DNA of 64,000 nt from NCBI GenBank assembly GCA_033032865.1, contig JAWHQI010000304.1, forward strand, positions 1,649,001 through 1,713,000, given 5' to 3'. A program made the translations under genes and the position numbers. Positions 10,397-21,490 of this stretch are shown here, piece after piece. Below the pieces are notes generated by a model, which saw only the letters and a program-made list of their open reading frames with translations, was not told the DNA's origin and did not search any database. The stretch comes from Dactylorhiza incarnata. Lineage: Eukaryota > Streptophyta > Magnoliopsida > Asparagales > Orchidaceae. Numbering within the stretch: position 1 is the stretch's first letter; every line of letters starts with the position of its first letter.

Positions 10397-10626
10397 TGAA
10401 GTATCAGTCCTTTGGCCCACTACCTACCGGACCACAGCCCGAGGATTCCCACACCCTGCTTCATTTTCAGGCTTATCTTAGAGGTGGTTGTTCTGATCTT
10501 AGTTATTCAGCATATAATGGTAGTAGAGCAGTGCCAGATCGATGTTTGGCTATTCTAGTAGCAGGACACATTACAGTCTCGTCGGGGTCGAGCTCTTTCA
10601 ACCTCGGGAGAATTGATGCAACCTGA
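10396..10626 (+). CDS. Small ORF following the 260-aa ORF
   Basis: Frame immediately after, and shifted from, the stop of the preceding ORF (76 codons: YQSFGPLPTGPQPEDSHTLL...). It could be the continuation of the same gene after a frameshift. No homology recognised. Confidence 0.25.
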   Translation: MKYQSFGPLPTGPQPEDSHTLLHFQAYLRGGCSDLSYSAYNGSRAVPDRCLAILVAGHITVSSGSSSFNLGRIDAT

Positions 10627-11699
10627 GTCGCACTTGTATCTTATTTTTATTTCGTGCATCATTATGTTATTTTATAGCGCATCTCTTCACGCTCGTTAAT
10701 TTTCTCTTATTTTCGCGCTCGTTATTAGCATGTGTATCGTTTCGTTTCGCGCAAGTTTGTTCGGCTTATTGGTGTGACCGACCAATAAGACCCTGAATAT
10801 AAAGGTTTGTCAAACTAGGTGATATGGTAATTAGAGCAAGCAAAGAAAATTGTATTAAAAATTAAGTACTTTATAATATATTAAAAAGAAGCAAAATATA
10901 AATTTTGAAATTAAATTTCTACCATATTTATTTCCATAATTTTATTAGAGGAGAAACCTAAGAGACTTATTACATCATAATATCAAAATCCTCATTTTAA
11001 TGAGTCCCAAATTAACTTCTTCTGAATAGTAAAAGCCTTAATAAATAGCCAAATTAATTAAGAATATCAAAACTCGTCGGGCAAATAGTCCAGCCTCCTT
11101 CCTTAACAGGTAGGCGGGGAAAACACAAAATGAAGAAAATCATTTTCTCTATTTCGTCTTCCCGGCGAACTACCTTGCCGATCCGCTTCCAATCGGTTAA
11201 CGCCGCTTCTCCCAGTTCCGACGTCACCCCTGGAAGCCTTTTCGGAGTCCGGCGACCACTGGCCCGCCAATCAAAGGTGGATTCGTCGAGCCGTAGACCG
11301 GCGCATCCTGTTCTCGTCGTCCACAGGCACCACCAGCAATTTCAGCCCCCCCCCCCCCCCCCCCCAAGCTTGTTGTTTCTAGTGTACAGGAGCTCTAGGC
11401 CCTGCCCCATTCCAAACAACCTCTACCGAGTCATCAACAATCACATTACTAATAGAGTCACTCCTTGCGGCCTCTATTCTTGATGTTCATGTACCAAGAT
11501 ATTCCAGGCCCGCTGCTCCCCCTCCCCTCCCCTTTTTCAAACATGAGCCAACTTGATTCAAAACTCCAAAAATCGGCTTCAATTTACTGCACCTGGGAGG
11601 TTAAGGTATACCACTCTATCTTCATTTGATCTACATCTGTTATTATAGTTATATGCTAGATTTTGTTTAGTCTTAATTTTCAGAGCCTGACTTAATTAT
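10627..11699. other. AT-rich intergenic DNA with a 20-C run
   Basis: No convincing gene. A 117-codon + frame at 11130-11483 spans a run of 20 C (11346-11365) coding poly-Pro and is not supported otherwise. The rest is low-complexity AT-rich DNA. Confidence 0.4.
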
Positions 11700-11979
11700 C
11701 AATTTTATGTTTGTAGTTAATTTAAAACTTTGCTTGTTCTCGCATTTCTCATTTCTCCAAGTGTAATGTATGTGGATTGTTAATTCATGTTATTTATATA
11801 TGTTCGAATGTTGGCTCATATGGGCGTGTGATAGGTTGATTATTGACGAATATTGCCCGTAAAAAATTTGAAAACGCCGCTTAATTTAAATTGATCTCAA
11901 ATTTTATTATTTAAAATCAACATCGAGATTTTAGGTTACATCAGAATGTTGTGGAAACTAAGGTTCCTCCCTCTCGCTG

Positions 11980-14277
11980 ACCACATGCAGTGGCAAATGC
12001 ATGATTTTTTTCCTGTGTGGGTGGACCTATAAACTGCAAAAAAAAAACATCGAGGAATATGACAATAATATATTAATATCGCAAAATTTATACAAAAATT
12101 ACGCTTAGAAAAAAGTAAATAATCTTGCTTACAAGTTACAAGACTCCTCTTCGAGCTTTCATGTTTTAAACCATTTCATTATGACCTCGGTGTTGATGGT
12201 AGAAAATATTTTTTTTTCAATATATATCACTAAACAAACATTAATTCATTCATCCCCATCCGATTACGTAGTGATGGCTTGATAATCTTCATTGTCGAAA
12301 AAGCTCTTTATACATGTAGTAGTAGTGTGAGCTTCACAAACAAAAACACCAAGGATAAAAAAACATCATTCTTCAATTCAACTAGTCTTATAGCTAATCC
12401 TCCAAGCACAATCACCTATGTGAAGTCATCATTTGAGCAAACCTCTAAAATATAACATTCAAGTTGATTATCAAGCTTCATTAATTCAATTGGAGAAAAG
12501 TTCATAGGATAATGCTCCGCAAATCGAATCAATTTGCACTTATCAAATGCAAAAAAATATGTTACTTGGATCTAAATTTGTTATACATAAAAGCAATTCA
12601 GTGTTCACCTCATCAAATAGATTATTTAGCTTGACAAGTTGTAGATCTATTGCCGCATAAAATAACTCCACACGATAAAGATGAAGAATTGTATTGTCTT
12701 CAGATTTACGTTTTGATCTCCCGCGAGCAACAAATTTGTCTTCCATATTCGGAACACCAATTTCATGTTTGTTACAAAAAATAGTTACCTCATTAAATAG
12801 AGAATAGCATTCATTGTCCCTCAATGTTTGTAACCGCAACTAGGAAATTTTGACAAGCGTCATGACATTTACAAGATCTTGATCGTTTCTTTGTAATGCT
12901 TGTGACAACTCATTGGTGATCCTTAGGGCAATCTTCATTAAGTAGGTCAAGAATACAAATTCAAAACATTGCAAAACATTCAATAATTCATCCGCTTCAG
13001 CTTTTTGCTCTGAAAGTGTATCATCCTCTTCAATGACCTCAAGCACATCAATCACTGATGAGAACAAGTAAATTAAACTCTGAAGAGTTCTATAATGAGA
13101 GTTCCATCTTGATCTCCTACTTTTTTAAAGTTCTTTCTTGATTCAAACCTCTTCCTGTTACAACTTCACAACTTGAGATTTCTTCAATAATTTTTATAAA
13201 TTGCTTCTCCCGGAGAATGTTTCTACGTTTGCACGATGCCCCAATAATGTTTGTTATTATTGTCACAAAATTAAAAAAAGAACAAATATTATTGTGTTTC
13301 TTTGCGACCGCAACAAGTGTCAATTGCAGTTGATGAGCAAAGCAATGCACATAATAGGTGGATTGATTTTCTGCCATAATCAATGTTTTTGAACCATTGA
13401 ATTCACCTTGCATATTACTAGCTTCATTGTATCCTTGTCCCCGTAAGCTTGATATACTCAATACATTTTAGAAGAAAATAATGATCAATCGCTACCTTAA
13501 GTGATGAAGCTAGGAAAAAAATGAATCACAACTGCACAAGAAGAGTATTAAGAAAATTTGAACTAATAGCTGAATAGGTAGAGATATACCTGAAGATGAA
13601 ACATGAATGGATCTTGCAAGTAAGATGAAGTCAGGTTGATTCAAAGCAGAAGTTTGCACCAATTTATATCCTCCCAATCCAAAACAGAGTAGGAAGATGA
13701 AGCCGGCAGTTACCCAAAGAATTGATGCCTCTCAATAACTCAAGTGAAAAAAACGAGACCTGTAGGATCTATAGACAGGAAACCTGGATCTTCTTCTCTA
13801 AAAATCAGAAACCGCTTCCTTCTCCCAAATCAGAAACGGATCTGCTAAGGAGGAAAAATGAAGAAGCGAAAACAGAGCCGAGGCTTTGGTCTAAGGCTGT
13901 CCTTTTTCTAGATCTGAAAAAGAACCAATGAAGGGGTTCGACTCCTCCAGATCTGAAGCAGAGCAGCAGCTTTCCTTCTCCAGGAGCCAAATGGAGGAAT
14001 AGGCGTAGAGTGAATGTGCGTGGACGCTTCGAGGGGCGGGCTGCTCTGAGAAAAACCTAAAACATTGAGCGTTGAATAGAAAAAGATGTTGCTTCGAGCG
14101 TCAAAACAAGGACAACGCAGAAACGTCGAGCGAGGATGCGTCAACTGTGAGGTATTCAAACGTCGAGCGAGGATGTGTCGACTGCTTCTTCCATTAATAC
14201 TTTAGAAAAAAAATTATTTGAGTGTGAGCGGCCGCCCACACTCGGCCCAAGGTAGGTCCGCCCCTGAGGTCCACATG
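11980..14277 (-). mobile_element. hAT-family DNA transposon, decayed (about 11988-14269)
   Basis: Flanked by ACCACATG (11980-11987) and TCCACATG (14270-14277), an imperfect 8-bp duplication as hAT elements make. The left end is CAGTGGCAAATGC; the right end, reversed, is CCTCAGGGGCGGACC, an imperfect terminal pair of the CAGNGGCGGA type. The paralogous segment at 15000-15020 reads AACACATGTGCCCACC without the element: an empty site. Internal minus-strand frames encode hAT transposase pieces. About 2.28 kb, without an intact transposase. Confidence 0.82.
12543..13461 (-). pseudogene. hAT transposase remnant
   Basis: Minus-strand frames in order: GQGYNEASNMQGEFNGSKTL and YYVHCFAHQLQLTLVAVAKKH (13461-13117), FSSVIDVLEVIEEDD (13067-12840), and RLQTLRDNECYSLFNEVTIFC...PNMEDKFVARGRSKRK...HLYRVELFYAAIDLQLVKLN (12839-12543). 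These are hallmarks of plant TTF-type/hAT dimerisation-domain transposases. The catalytic-fold N-terminal part and the C-terminal dimerisation segment (ERAFSAM-type) are absent. Stops and frameshifts separate the pieces. Confidence 0.85.
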
Positions 14278-14574
14278 TGCCCACCCGAACATCGTCAACG
14301 CATCCCTTCAGCTGATCCCTCCACCTCATGCTGGCGAATCCTCTCTGCCTCATACCCACGACTCGTCGGTTCTGGCCTCCAAGACACGCTCGAGTCCAGC
14401 CACTCCTCTGGACTTCAGTGCCACTTTCGGACCTCGACCAACGGCAGCGACGAAGCTCCGTCTACATTGGTGATTCTTAAGAACAAGCGTCGCCGCCTCG
14501 ATGATCCCGCGTCCCCTTTCGGTGATGTGATGATACAGGGTAAGGTCTTAAGGAGCCTAAAGGGGAATCTCTAA
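14218..14574 (+). pseudogene. Gene-like segment, duplication copy 1
   Basis: A frame containing SGLQCHFRTSTNGSDEAPSTLVILKNKRRRLDDPASPFGDVM followed by CAGGGTAAGG, a plausible exon end and splice donor. The same piece occurs in copy 2. It looks like a captured or residual exon; the parent gene is not recognised. Confidence 0.35.
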
Positions 14575-14974
14575 AGCAGACTCAAATCCGCCTAACTCTA
14601 ACTTGTAATAATTATAATTTATAAAAAAACAATGCAAGAAAACCACAAAAAAAAACTTTACTATAACAGATCACATAATGTTGTATCAATGTGAGGTGCA
14701 AGAATCTGAAACAAACAACTAAATATCAATTTCTTGTTTGTCGTTAATTTGAAACTTTGCTTGTTCTCGCATTTCTCATTTCTCCAAGTGTAATGCATGT
14801 GGATCGCTAATTTATATTAATTATATGTTTGAATGTTGGCTCATATGCGCGTGTGCGGCTCTAGGTTGATTATCGATGTATATTGCCCGTGAAAAATTTA
14901 AAAGCACTGCTTAATTTAAATTGTTCTCAGATTTTATTATTTAAATCAACATCGAGATTTTAGGTTACATCAAA

Positions 14975-15280
14975 ATGTTGTGGAAATTAAGGTTCCTCCA
15001 ACTCGCCCAACACATGTGCCCACCCGAACGCCGTCAACACATCCCTTCTAAACGCCGGCTACTCCTCTCCACCTCATGTTGGCGAGCCCTCTCTTCCTCA
15101 TACCCGCAACTCGTCGGGTCTGGCCTCCAAGACCCGCTCGAGTCCAGACCCTCCTCTGGACTTCAGTGCCACTTTTGCACCTCGACCAACGGCAGCGACG
15201 AAGCTCCGTCTACATTGGTGATTCTTAAGAACAATCGTCGTCGCCCCGATGACCACGCGCGTCCCCTTTCAGTGATGTGA
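14975..15280 (+). pseudogene. Gene-like segment, duplication copy 2
   Basis: Parallel to copy 1: SGLQCHFCTSTNGSDEAPSTLVILKNNRRRPDDHARPLSVM. A deletion and insertion near the SPFGD region shift the frame before GCAGGGTAAGG. Parent unknown. Confidence 0.35.
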
Positions 15281-15486
15281 CGCAGGGTAAGGTCTTAAGG
15301 AGCCTAAATGGGAATCTCTATAAGCAGACTCAAATCCGACAAATTCTAACTTGTAATAATTATAATTTATAAAAAAAAACAAATGCATGAAAACCACAAA
15401 GGAAGAGAAACTTTACTAAAACAGATCTTGTGATGTTGTATCAATATGAGAGTGCAAGAATCTCAAACAAACAATTGAATATCACA

Positions 15487-15969
15487 CTACTCACAATTGG
15501 TTGAAGCAAAATTTACAAAGAGATATAATGTCGAATAGGAAAAATTCAACATTAAATAATTGACCTCAAACTTAAAACTTACACAATTAAGAAGTAGCTA
15601 ACCTCGAATTGCTTTTTAGTAATATTTTATTTTGGATACTCTTCGAATTTATTGTGGGATACACATAAGTCATTGCTTGTTTATTACTCTTTATTTGTTA
15701 TGTTAATTTTTTTACTTTTAAAACATATAATTATACATGGTATATATAAAAATAATTTTTTACATATAAAATATGAAAATCCGATATTATAAATATTTTC
15801 GACATGTCTCAGACATCAAACATTTAAAAACTCAATCGTGCATATCACTGATTTACTATATTTACACTATTGCATGTTGGGTCATCATTTCATCAATCAG
15901 GAGCACCACTTACATCTCAAAAACCACTTGGAGCAGAAAAAAACAACCTCCCCGCAATAGCACTGGATT
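15487..15969. other. AT-rich spacer
   Basis: No coding or repeat feature recognised; long A/T runs. Confidence 0.4.
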
Positions 15970-16410
15970 AATCAACCCTTAGGGTTTGATTTCACTGTGG
16001 AGTACTGAACAGCAAAACTGAATGGAGTGTTGGGCTCACTTTCCCACCGCAACAAAGAGGGTGGCATCTTATTAGCTATTTCAGAGCCACGTCTCGCCTT
16101 GTTGGAGGCCATTCGGGAGGAGAGTGCCCATCCCTCATTCTTACTTGAATAACTTGCTCGCATTGAGGCTGCCAAAGCACTTAGCCAGTGGAGTTGCACA
16201 GCTGGGCTGATTCGATACAAGTGGAAAATCTCTCTCCTGACATCCTCATTGGTGCCACTCATCATCAACATTATCCACAATATGACTCATGGGGCATGGA
16301 GAAAACCCTACAGAGGGTGCGAGCAAATTTCTTTGGAGGCGCCTGAAGGGCATGGTTGAGGAGCAAGTGTGTGCATGTACTACTTGTCAGTAAAATAAGA
16401 CCATGCAGGC

Positions 16411-16690
16411 TGTTATGAATCTACTAGGAAGAGGAGGAGAAAGCTAGATCTAGAGAGCTATGAGAGGAATTAGGGTTGAGGATTACCTGATAGTTCTTGC
16501 ATACCCCTCCACAAGAGAATCCGGGTATATTTATACCCGGACCAAGGCCGGCCGGCCAAGGGGGCCGGCCGGCCCCAATTGGGGCTGAACCGGGTGGGTT
16601 CAGCCCCCCGAGGGCCGTCAATAGAAAGTGGGGGCTGAACCAGTTGGTTCAGCCCCGTTGTCGCCTTCGGATCCGTCCGGTGGCGTAACA
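16411..16690 (-). repeat. 3' LTR (left) of the deleted Ty3 element
   Basis: Minus orientation TGTTACGCC...TTCATAACA. Contains three near-perfect hairpins and a reversed TATA box (TATTTATACCC). It has an extra GGCCGGCC-type 18-bp repeat compared with the right LTR. Confidence 0.88.
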
Positions 16691-17628
16691 TTCCCTACCC
16701 CTTTAAGACCCAGCTTGTCCTCAAGGTGGGAATCTGGTGGCTCGGTCCCTTCCTTCGGCGCCCTCCCAGCTACGTCATGCTCGTCTCCTTGCAATTTCCA
16801 GGCATCGAAGAAAGGCCCCTGTACTGGTAAGATTCTGATTCCATTCAGGCAGTACTCCCTCCCTTCCTCAACAAACTCCATAGTCAACTCATCCCAATCC
16901 AAAGTGACCCTCCCCAGCTGACGCAACCACTGGGTCCCCAAAATCAAATCGGACCCCTGGATGGGCAAGAAGTAGACATTCATCCTGTCGGTGTATCCCT
17001 GCACACTGACCCTCACGTCCGGAAGTCTGCATTCGCACTGCGACGTGCGTTCACCTGCCATCATAACCTGGGGCGCAGCATCCTTAATGATCTCTTGCCC
17101 ACGCTTCTGTGCCACCGCCAGGTTGAGGAAGTTATGTGTACTCCCGATGTCAATCATAATGGTCACGGGTTGTTGGCCGAGCCACCCTGCAACAGTCATA
17201 GTGGGCGGTGCGGAGTCTCCTGGCAAGGTCAGGGTAGATACCTCGAACTCGATTGTATCTAAAATGTCCCGGTCCTCGTGGCGCCCCTGGAATGGAGGGG
17301 AATCCATGGCAGACGCGTCGATTCCAAGTCCCCCATTGAGGATGGAGGCCCGATCGGCACCATCTCGAACCGCACAGTCTTTGTGTCCCGATGCTGAAGA
17401 CGGAATGAGAATCTGGACTGCGTTGGTTTCTTTCGCAACAGTCGGACCTTTGATGTGCTGAATCAACAAACTTTTTAGCTCGTCCATGCGCGTATCTATC
17501 TTTTCTGCCAATCGTTTTTCTGAAGCCTTCAACTGTTCTTCGACGGCCGCCACCTTGTCGGCCAACCCGGTGTAAGTCCCTTTGAGGGTGGCCAACCGAC
17601 GGGATTCTTCTTGGGAACGAGTCACCAT
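16681..17628 (-). CDS. gag N-terminus plus aspartic protease of the deleted Ty3 element
   Basis: ATG at 17628 gives MVTRSQEESRRLATLKG, then a coiled-coil-like stretch (VAAVEEQLKASEKRLAEKID). The retropepsin-like domain reads IDIGSTHNFLN, where D-T/S-G has become D-I-G, then GSDLILGTQWLRQLG. The frame goes straight into the pol C-terminal motif SHLEDKLGLKGVGN and runs into the LTR (open to about 16618). No frameshift is seen. The altered protease triad suggests it is inactive. Confidence 0.7.
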
Positions 17629-17679
17629 GGTGGAAAACTGGAGGCAGGAAACCCAGAGGCGTGCGTGCAATCAACAGAA

Positions 17680-18125
17680 ACTGGAGGCGGCGGTCTTTGG
17701 ATGCAGTCAGCGGCCTCAGGATGCAGTCAGCGGCCTCAGGATGCAGCCGGCAGCGGCGGCAGCCTCTGGAAGCAGCAGGCGGCGGCGGCCAGGATGCCGA
17801 TGCGGCCGCAGGAAGCAGCAGGTGGCGCTGGATCCGCAGGAGGCGGCGGCCTCAGGAGTAGCAGGAGGCGGCGGCCTCTGGAGCAGCAGGAAGAGGCGGT
17901 GGCCTCTGGAGCAGTCGACCTGGACGCTTACGGAAGCAGTCGGCCTGGAATCGTCGATGTCGATGTCGGCGAGGGATGGACGCGATGTCGAGGGCTGGAC
18001 GAGTCGTCGATGTCGATGTCGGCGCTGGAGACGTCGACGTCGAGCGAGGAGTCGTCGACGTCGAGCGGTGGCACTGGAGCGGCGCTGGAGGCGTCGATGT
18101 CGATGTCGCTGAAGCGCTAGAGTCG
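17680..18125. repeat. GC-rich imperfect triplet repeats in element leader
   Basis: Between the primer site and gag the sequence is built from GGCGGC, GCAGCAGG, and GTCGATGTCGATGTCGG-type units, plus two copies of ATGCAGTCAGCGGCCTCAGG. Long frames on both strands here are by-products of the triplet composition. Confidence 0.6.
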
Positions 18126-18192
18126 TCGCTGGATCGGGAAGATATCGCCGATGGATCGGCGCAATGCGGAGAAAAAAACTTGGAGGACAAAT

Positions 18193-18204
18193 CCTCTGAT
18201 ACCA
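18193..18204 (-). other. Primer binding site of deleted Ty3 element
   Basis: Minus strand TGGTATCAGAGG, two bases inside the 5' LTR end; initiator tRNA-Met type. Confidence 0.85.
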
Positions 18205-18206
18205 AT

Positions 18207-18468
18207 TGTTATGAATCTACTAGGAAGAGGAGGAGAAAGCTAGATCTAGAGAGCTATGAGAGGAATTAGGGTTGAGGATTACCTGATAGTTCTTGCATAC
18301 CCCTCCACAAGAGGATCCGGGTATATTTATACCCGGACCAAGCCGGCCGGCCCCAATTGGGGCTGAACCGGGTGGGTTCAGCCCCCCGAGGGCCGTCAAT
18401 AGAAAGTGGGGGTTGAACCAGTTTGTTCAGCCCCGTTGTCGCCTTCGGATCCGTCCGGTGGCGTAACA
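18207..18468 (-). repeat. 5' LTR (right) of the deleted Ty3 element
   Basis: 262 bp; like the left LTR apart from a few substitutions and loss of 18 bp in the GGCCGGCC repeat. Confidence 0.88.
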
Positions 18469-18967
18469 CAGACGTATCCGATCGGGCTATTGCATCACCT
18501 TCACATACCAAAGTTGATTTGGTCAAAGAACTCTATGGATTTCTTCGAAGGATTTCCCAGTTCATAGGGGAAATCTGTCTTTTTCGCGGTGGTGGACCAT
18601 TTTTTGAAGGCAAACCATTTCATATTTGTGTCGATGTCCTTATTTATCATTAAGTATCTATTACCGTAATTTGTTGTCGGTAAAATAGACAAATTGTTAA
18701 GACATATATAGTATTAATGTTAATAGGTTATGGATGTCCAAAAACATTATGGCCTATTTCAAATAGTAGGCCGTAAGTTGTTATTAAAGATGGTTGATTA
18801 AATAAATAAGCAAATATTTGCACAAACCTTCTTTCTCCTAACTAATCCTCATTTAACCTAATCATAAGGCTTCCTCATTGATATAGATTGAATCTCTTTT
18901 GGAGGCTGAGTGAGGAAGTAGGTTTCCGAGTAAGGTGGAATGGTATCTTCCTAGTTGGAAGAGAACC

Positions 18968-19250
18968 TGATGGCGGTGTTTTAGGATAGGAAGCAGAGTA
19001 ACAGAGAAGTAAAGAAGATAGGATTATATATTAAAACAGATAACGAATAAAGCAACTGATGAGGTATTTATAGCCTCATGCCATACAAGTAAAAGCAGAA
19101 ACAATATTAAATGTGAAACCGAAAACGGTAAGCTTTAAAGGTGGAACAATGCTTTGATATCTAGCAGCAATGCTTCGATAATATGCAGGTGCAATTCGGT
19201 AATTGGCAGAGATGCTTGGGGTTCGTATCTACGGTTGCTGCTTCGGTTCA
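18968..19250 (-). repeat. Probable 3' LTR of the second Ty3 fossil
   Basis: Minus strand TGAACCGAAGCAGC...CACCGCCATCA, 283 bp, with CTATAAATACC inside. It abuts GACGGGGCAATAATA. No partner LTR in the window, so the limits are inferred. Confidence 0.45.
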
Positions 19251-20470
19251 TATTATTGCCCCGTCACCGAAATTGCCCTTGTCCTCAAGAGGAAAATTTT
19301 GAAAACTGTTCTCGGAGGCCAAACAGAAATTCCAACGTGGCCTCGGTGGGTGGGGGCGACTTAATTGGGCGAGGAGTTGATCGGCGGGTGGAGTTCAGAA
19401 AAAAGCGGTTGGAGTTCATGCGGTTGAGGAGATGGTGTTGGACTCGCGGTGGGATGGAGGCACGCCCTGAGCATGGTGAGCTCGGATGGACGATGATTTT
19501 TTCAACTTGGCGGCGATTAAGGAAATCGGTAGGAGTGTGGGTGCCGCCCTGAAGAGAGATCTTGTTGCCATCCACGGTTAATTTCATGCGAGTTTGTTAA
19601 AGTCCCAGATTATTGACACGAGCGTCACCAACCATTGAACGCCAAGGACCATGACACAACTACCGAGGGGAAGGGTCAACAGTTCGGCGTGGAAGCAACG
19701 TCCTTGCATTGTCCATGGGAAGTTGAGGCAGGAATAGGCGTTGGCAAGGCATTTACCACCCGCAACAACAACTGAAAGAGGGGAAATGGCTTTGAAGGGG
19801 CACCCAAATCGTCGGGTTGTATATTCATCTAAGAAGTTGAGTCCTGCCGGTATCAATCAGGACGTGGACAGACTTGCCACAGTGGTAGTCAATGACCCGC
19901 ATGGTGTGAAATGTGGGAGTACCCGCCATGGCATGCATCGGGACCAATGGTAGACGTAGCGTTGGCATTGGCGGTCATGGAGTTTTCGTTCGACAGGAGA
20001 TTCTCTAATGGGTAAACATTAGCAAGGTCCTTGGCGACCTACAGAATGTAGATTTGGCGCCGATGAAGGTTGCGCTGCCCCGAGAAATATTTTTCGTCGC
20101 ACCAAATGCAGTCCTTTAGCCTTGTTTGCATCCATTTCCATCGTGGCGAAGGATTTTTGGTTGCGAGGTTCATATGTGGAGGTGGTAGCATCGAGTAAGG
20201 TAAGATGGGGGGTGAATGGGTGATGGAGGAAGGTTGGGGCCGCGGACCCATGAGAAGTTGCTCCTGGAGTTTTGCGAGAAGAATGGCATATGGAAGATCA
20301 TGGGGGTTGAACATGCGAACGGCCTTTTCAATATTGTGTTGGAGACCGGTGAAGAAGAGGTTGACGGCGTAGTCATCCGGCACAGTGATGCGATTGATAA
20401 GTTCCTCAAAGTGCTCCACATATTGTTGGATCGAGCCCCGTTGGCAGAGGCGTTTAATATCGGCCATGGT
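18968..20470 (-). pseudogene. Second Ty3 gag-protease fossil with 3' LTR
   Basis: The minus strand from 20467 reads a gag end (IKRLCQRGSIQQYVEHFEELINRI; CIWCDEKYFSGQR zinc-region remnant), then a protease (CPFKAISPLSVVVAGGKCLAN...VLGVQWLVTL, 19856-19584) and a tail to 19285. It then jumps to a pol-end-like LEDKGNFGDGA. So this copy too seems to lack RT to integrase. A TG...CA stretch 18968-19250 with CTATAAATACC follows, the likely LTR. No second LTR was found to the right. Confidence 0.65.
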
Positions 20471-20579
20471 TCATCAGTAAAGTCGGTGCCAAATCGGGTG
20501 CAGAGTGCTTGTAAGAATTCCTCCCAAGGTGGAGGTTGGCAGGTTAGACGATTCGTGGAAGACTTGTTGTCATTGTAGG

Positions 20580-21490
20580 ACCTTTCCCTCGAGATTGGCG
20601 GGATTGGATTGGAAAGAACATGTAATTAAAAATATGGAACCAGGTTTGAAATTTTGATTTTAAATTATTGATAAGGTAGAGGCTTTACAAGTTCGGATCA
20701 AATATTCATTTTTAGTCGATACAAGGCTGGATATATAACATGAAATATTGCAGAATGGTTTACGGTATTTGAGGGTGAGAAAACCAGACTTTCAATAGGA
20801 AACAGAGAGCCTAAATAGATAAATGGAAAGTAAATAGTATAGCGGTCTACACAGTAAACAGTGAGTGAAACTCGCTGAGAAATTGCCGAAAACTAACAAA
20901 ACAGCAGCTGGAAAATAATATTTCAGACTATAGCAGTTGCAATCAAAAAATTTAAAATTACAAGAAAAGTGCTTAGTGAAAAGGGAACAAACAGAAGTAC
21001 AGGAAAAGTGACGAAGCACGTGCTAATTGATCCTAGTCAAATCAGCAGGTTTAATATCACCTGTGAAGGAGTTCAGAAAAAGAGAAACCTATGTAGGCTT
21101 GGAAAACCAACCTTCAAAACCATTTTCAATCCAAAATTTTAAGCATATTAGGTAAGACCAACCGGTTGGAATTCGTAAACTCCGACATGCTTTTCACCCA
21201 TTCTAACGTGGGAGAAAATTAAACATCTCAGGTGCCTTAACAGTTATATATAAACATGTGTGACTAAAAAAGAAAAATTACAGATTCATAAAGTTGACCT
21301 CAATAAATTGGGATAAGGCTTTTCAATGATGATAATACATGTGTGTGCCTGCACACAAATATACATATAATACAATAAAGATAAATGTATATATAATACC
21401 GGATAGTTGTTAATTTATAATGTCATTGAAATTATCCAAGCACCATGTACTGATAAACTATGAGCAAAATCAGTAAAGATCATAACTCAC
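20580..21490. other. AT-rich DNA downstream of RPB7 exon 4
   Basis: No exon matching the missing RPB7 C-terminus was found on the minus strand. No other feature recognised. Confidence 0.45.

Larger units (their letters stand above)
11700..15486 (+). repeat. Tandem duplication of a ~750-bp segment (copy 1 split by hAT)
   Basis: Copy 1 is 11700-11987 plus 14270-14726; copy 2 is 14727-15486. Matching landmarks include CTTTGCTTGTTCTCGCATTT, AACATCGAGATTTTAGGTTA, ATGTGCCCACCCGAAC, and GAAGCTCCGTCTACATTGG. Differences are scattered substitutions and small indels, so the duplication is not very recent. The hAT element is present in copy 1 only. Confidence 0.85.
16411..18468 (-). mobile_element. Internally deleted, non-autonomous Ty3 LTR element, 2058 bp
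   Basis: Two LTRs (16411-16690, 280 bp; 18207-18468, 262 bp) with TG...CA ends. The minus strand has a primer site (18204-18193) after the right-hand 5' LTR and a purine tract (AAAGGGGTAGGGA) before the left-hand LTR. Flanks are CAGGC and CAGAC, a 4/5 target duplication. The internal region codes only gag N-terminus and protease, then jumps to the pol-end motif (LEDKLGLKGVGNV). RT, RNase H and integrase are absent, so it needed a helper. Confidence 0.88.
15970..18690 (+). pseudogene. Ty3 pol fossil (RNase H end to integrase), split by a nested element
   Basis: Before the insertion the + strand reads an integrase zinc region (WKISLLTSSLVPLIINIIHNMTH; later CxxCQ-NKTMQ with stops). After it (18469 on) the text continues TMQ-TYPIGLLHHLHIPKLIWSKNSMDFFEGFPSS, then VVDHFLKANHF, the usual Ty3 integrase sequence. 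The continuity of sense shows the 2.06 kb element sits inside the integrase gene. Stops and frameshifts make it a fossil. Confidence 0.8.

Noticed and set aside
17582..18269. Plus-strand Arg/Gly/Ser-rich ORFs
   Set aside because: Shadow of triplet repeats in the leader of a minus-strand element.
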